Assembly: GCA_900540005.1 (NCBI GenBank)
Contig: UQEM01000138.1
Span: forward strand, 1-6,356
Length of the DNA stretch: 6,356 bases
DNA from: an uncultured Ruminococcus sp.
GTDB taxonomy: Bacteria > Bacillota > Clostridia > Oscillospirales > Ruminococcaceae
Direction of reading: 5' to 3'
The position numbers and the translations under genes are program-made. The notes beneath the pieces were generated by a model. That model ran no database searches and was not told the origin of the DNA. It worked only from the letters and a program-made list of their open reading frames with translations. Of this stretch, positions 5,840 through 6,356 are shown piece by piece. The first letter of the stretch is position 1; each line of letters opens with the position of its first letter.

Positions 5840-6295
5840 GTACTGTCTCTTGATCGCTATGGAAAACATTTTGTGATGGGTGACTGCTATCGCGAGAGCT
5901 GTTATCAGTGTGATTATGCTAATATTCATCGGGTAGGCGACCTGACAATTGGAGATTTTTGGGGAATAGGAAAAAGTCATCCGGATTTTTATTCAGAAAA
6001 AGGTGTTTCCAGCATTTTGGTGAATACAGAAAAAGGTCAAAAGCTGTTTAATAGTATAAAGAGTGAAGGGTGGGTTATCAATGCGACCTTAGAGGAGGCA
6101 ATGGTAAAACAAGGAAACCTGGTACATCCGACAAAACGTCCATTAGAACGCGATACATTTTACAGGAATATTGATCAAGATGATTTTATTGATAATTTAA
6201 AGGTCGGATTGCAGTTAAAAGATAGAGTCAAATCGATTTTACCAAGAAACTTGGTTAGGTTTTTGAAGCAAATCAGGTAACGGAGAAATATATAA

Positions 6296-6307
6296 GTGAG
6301 TGATACT
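6296..6307 (+). pseudogene. Possible start of a fifth operon gene, truncated by the right-hand repeat
   Basis: Sixteen bases after the FrhB-like stop, a GTG at 6296 lies ten bases behind GGAG (6282-6285). It opens Val-Ser-Asp-Thr, after which the frame enters the terminal repeat and reaches a stop within a few codons. This is what the beginning of the next polysaccharide gene would look like if an insertion sequence had landed in it. With only four native codons the gene cannot be identified, and it may be chance. Confidence 0.3.
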
Positions 6308-6356
6308 AGGTCGTGTTGACACTAAGCCTAACAACGCATCTTTTCGGCAAAATTTC
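6306..6356. repeat. Right copy of 51-bp terminal inverted repeat, insertion-sequence-end-like
   Basis: Exact reverse complement of 3-53. It begins CTAGGTCGTGTTGACAC at its inner edge and runs to the last base of the window. It starts 25 bp after the stop of the FrhB-like gene. Both copies share CTAG at the inner boundary, while the bases beyond differ (AATTGATC on the left, GTGATA on the right). So CTAG is either part of the element tip or a preferred target site present at both insertions. Confidence 0.85.

Larger units (their letters stand above)
5119..6280 (+). pseudogene. FrhB-family 4Fe-4S flavoprotein-like gene of the polysaccharide cluster, interrupted by a frameshift
   Basis: The gene would encode about 386 residues if one base in the T run at 5672-5675 were removed. 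The N-terminal part (to about residue 185) carries two 4Fe-4S motifs, C11-x2-C14-x2-C17-x3-C21 and C45-x2-C48-x2-C51-x3-C55. These are followed by family blocks SASGGV (84-89), SKYVQSD (132-138) and YTGTPCQIDGL (158-168). At 5671 the frame reads ATT TTG TCA TGG and soon reaches a TGA at 5725-5727. In the next frame, from 5675, the expected CHGVPSPKFFKKYLEF follows and stays open to 6280, including CYQCDYANIHRVGDLTIGDF and WG. As read, the product is cut at 202 residues. Members resemble the F420-reducing hydrogenase beta subunit. In polysaccharide clusters the role is unclear, perhaps a redox step on a sugar or on the pyruvyl group. It could be a real loss or a one-base sequencing error. Confidence 0.88.

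Noticed and set aside
1..6356. CRISPR array, tRNA or rRNA genes
   Set aside because: No spaced direct repeats of the right size and no cloverleaf or ribosomal RNA sequence were seen on either strand.

Overview
The window looks like a gut or rumen Bacillota of the Ruminococcus/Oscillospiraceae type. This is inferred from a GH5 cellulase whose sequence resembles ruminococcal enzymes, AGGAGG-type ribosome sites, sigma-A-like promoters with TGn extended -10 boxes, and a clostridial-style polysaccharide gene set. No marker gene fixes the taxon. The odd length, and an identical repeat at both extreme ends, suggest that this is a whole contig bounded by a repeated element.

Layout: (1) Positions 3-53 and 6306-6356 are a perfect 51-bp inverted repeat. 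They resemble the same end of an insertion sequence, with both element bodies lying outside the window. (2) Positions 83-2837 hold three higher-GC genes. A secreted or membrane-anchored GH5 glycoside hydrolase (minus strand) is divergent from an AraC-family regulator with an N-terminal cupin (plus strand), across a 180-bp intergenic region. A UPF0178 (YaiI/YqxD) gene follows with its own promoter, which lies inside the end of the regulator gene. (3) Positions 2838-3008 are an AT-rich leader with a strong promoter and two inverted repeats. (4) Positions 3009-6280 are a visibly lower-GC polysaccharide operon. It encodes an Alg14-like/Alg13-like split glycosyltransferase pair, a polysaccharide pyruvyl transferase family protein, and a double 4Fe-4S FrhB-family protein. 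The last gene is interrupted by a one-base frameshift in a T run. A possible fifth gene starts at 6296 and is cut after four codons by the right-hand repeat.

How the genes work together: the AraC protein is the obvious candidate regulator of the divergent cellulase, in response to a plant-polysaccharide breakdown product. The low-GC operon would make part of a surface polysaccharide: the Alg14-like subunit recruits the Alg13-like catalytic subunit to the membrane to add one sugar, and the pyruvyl transferase/FrhB pair probably modifies the glycan. The cluster is incomplete here: no priming transferase, flippase, polymerase or chain-length regulator is present. The change in base composition at about 2838 suggests that the polysaccharide operon has a different history from the cellulase side.

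Both gene-start decisions on the regulator side matter. The longest open frames begin at TTG codons in or beside promoter elements, and the real starts (1448 and 2361) lie downstream behind good ribosome sites.
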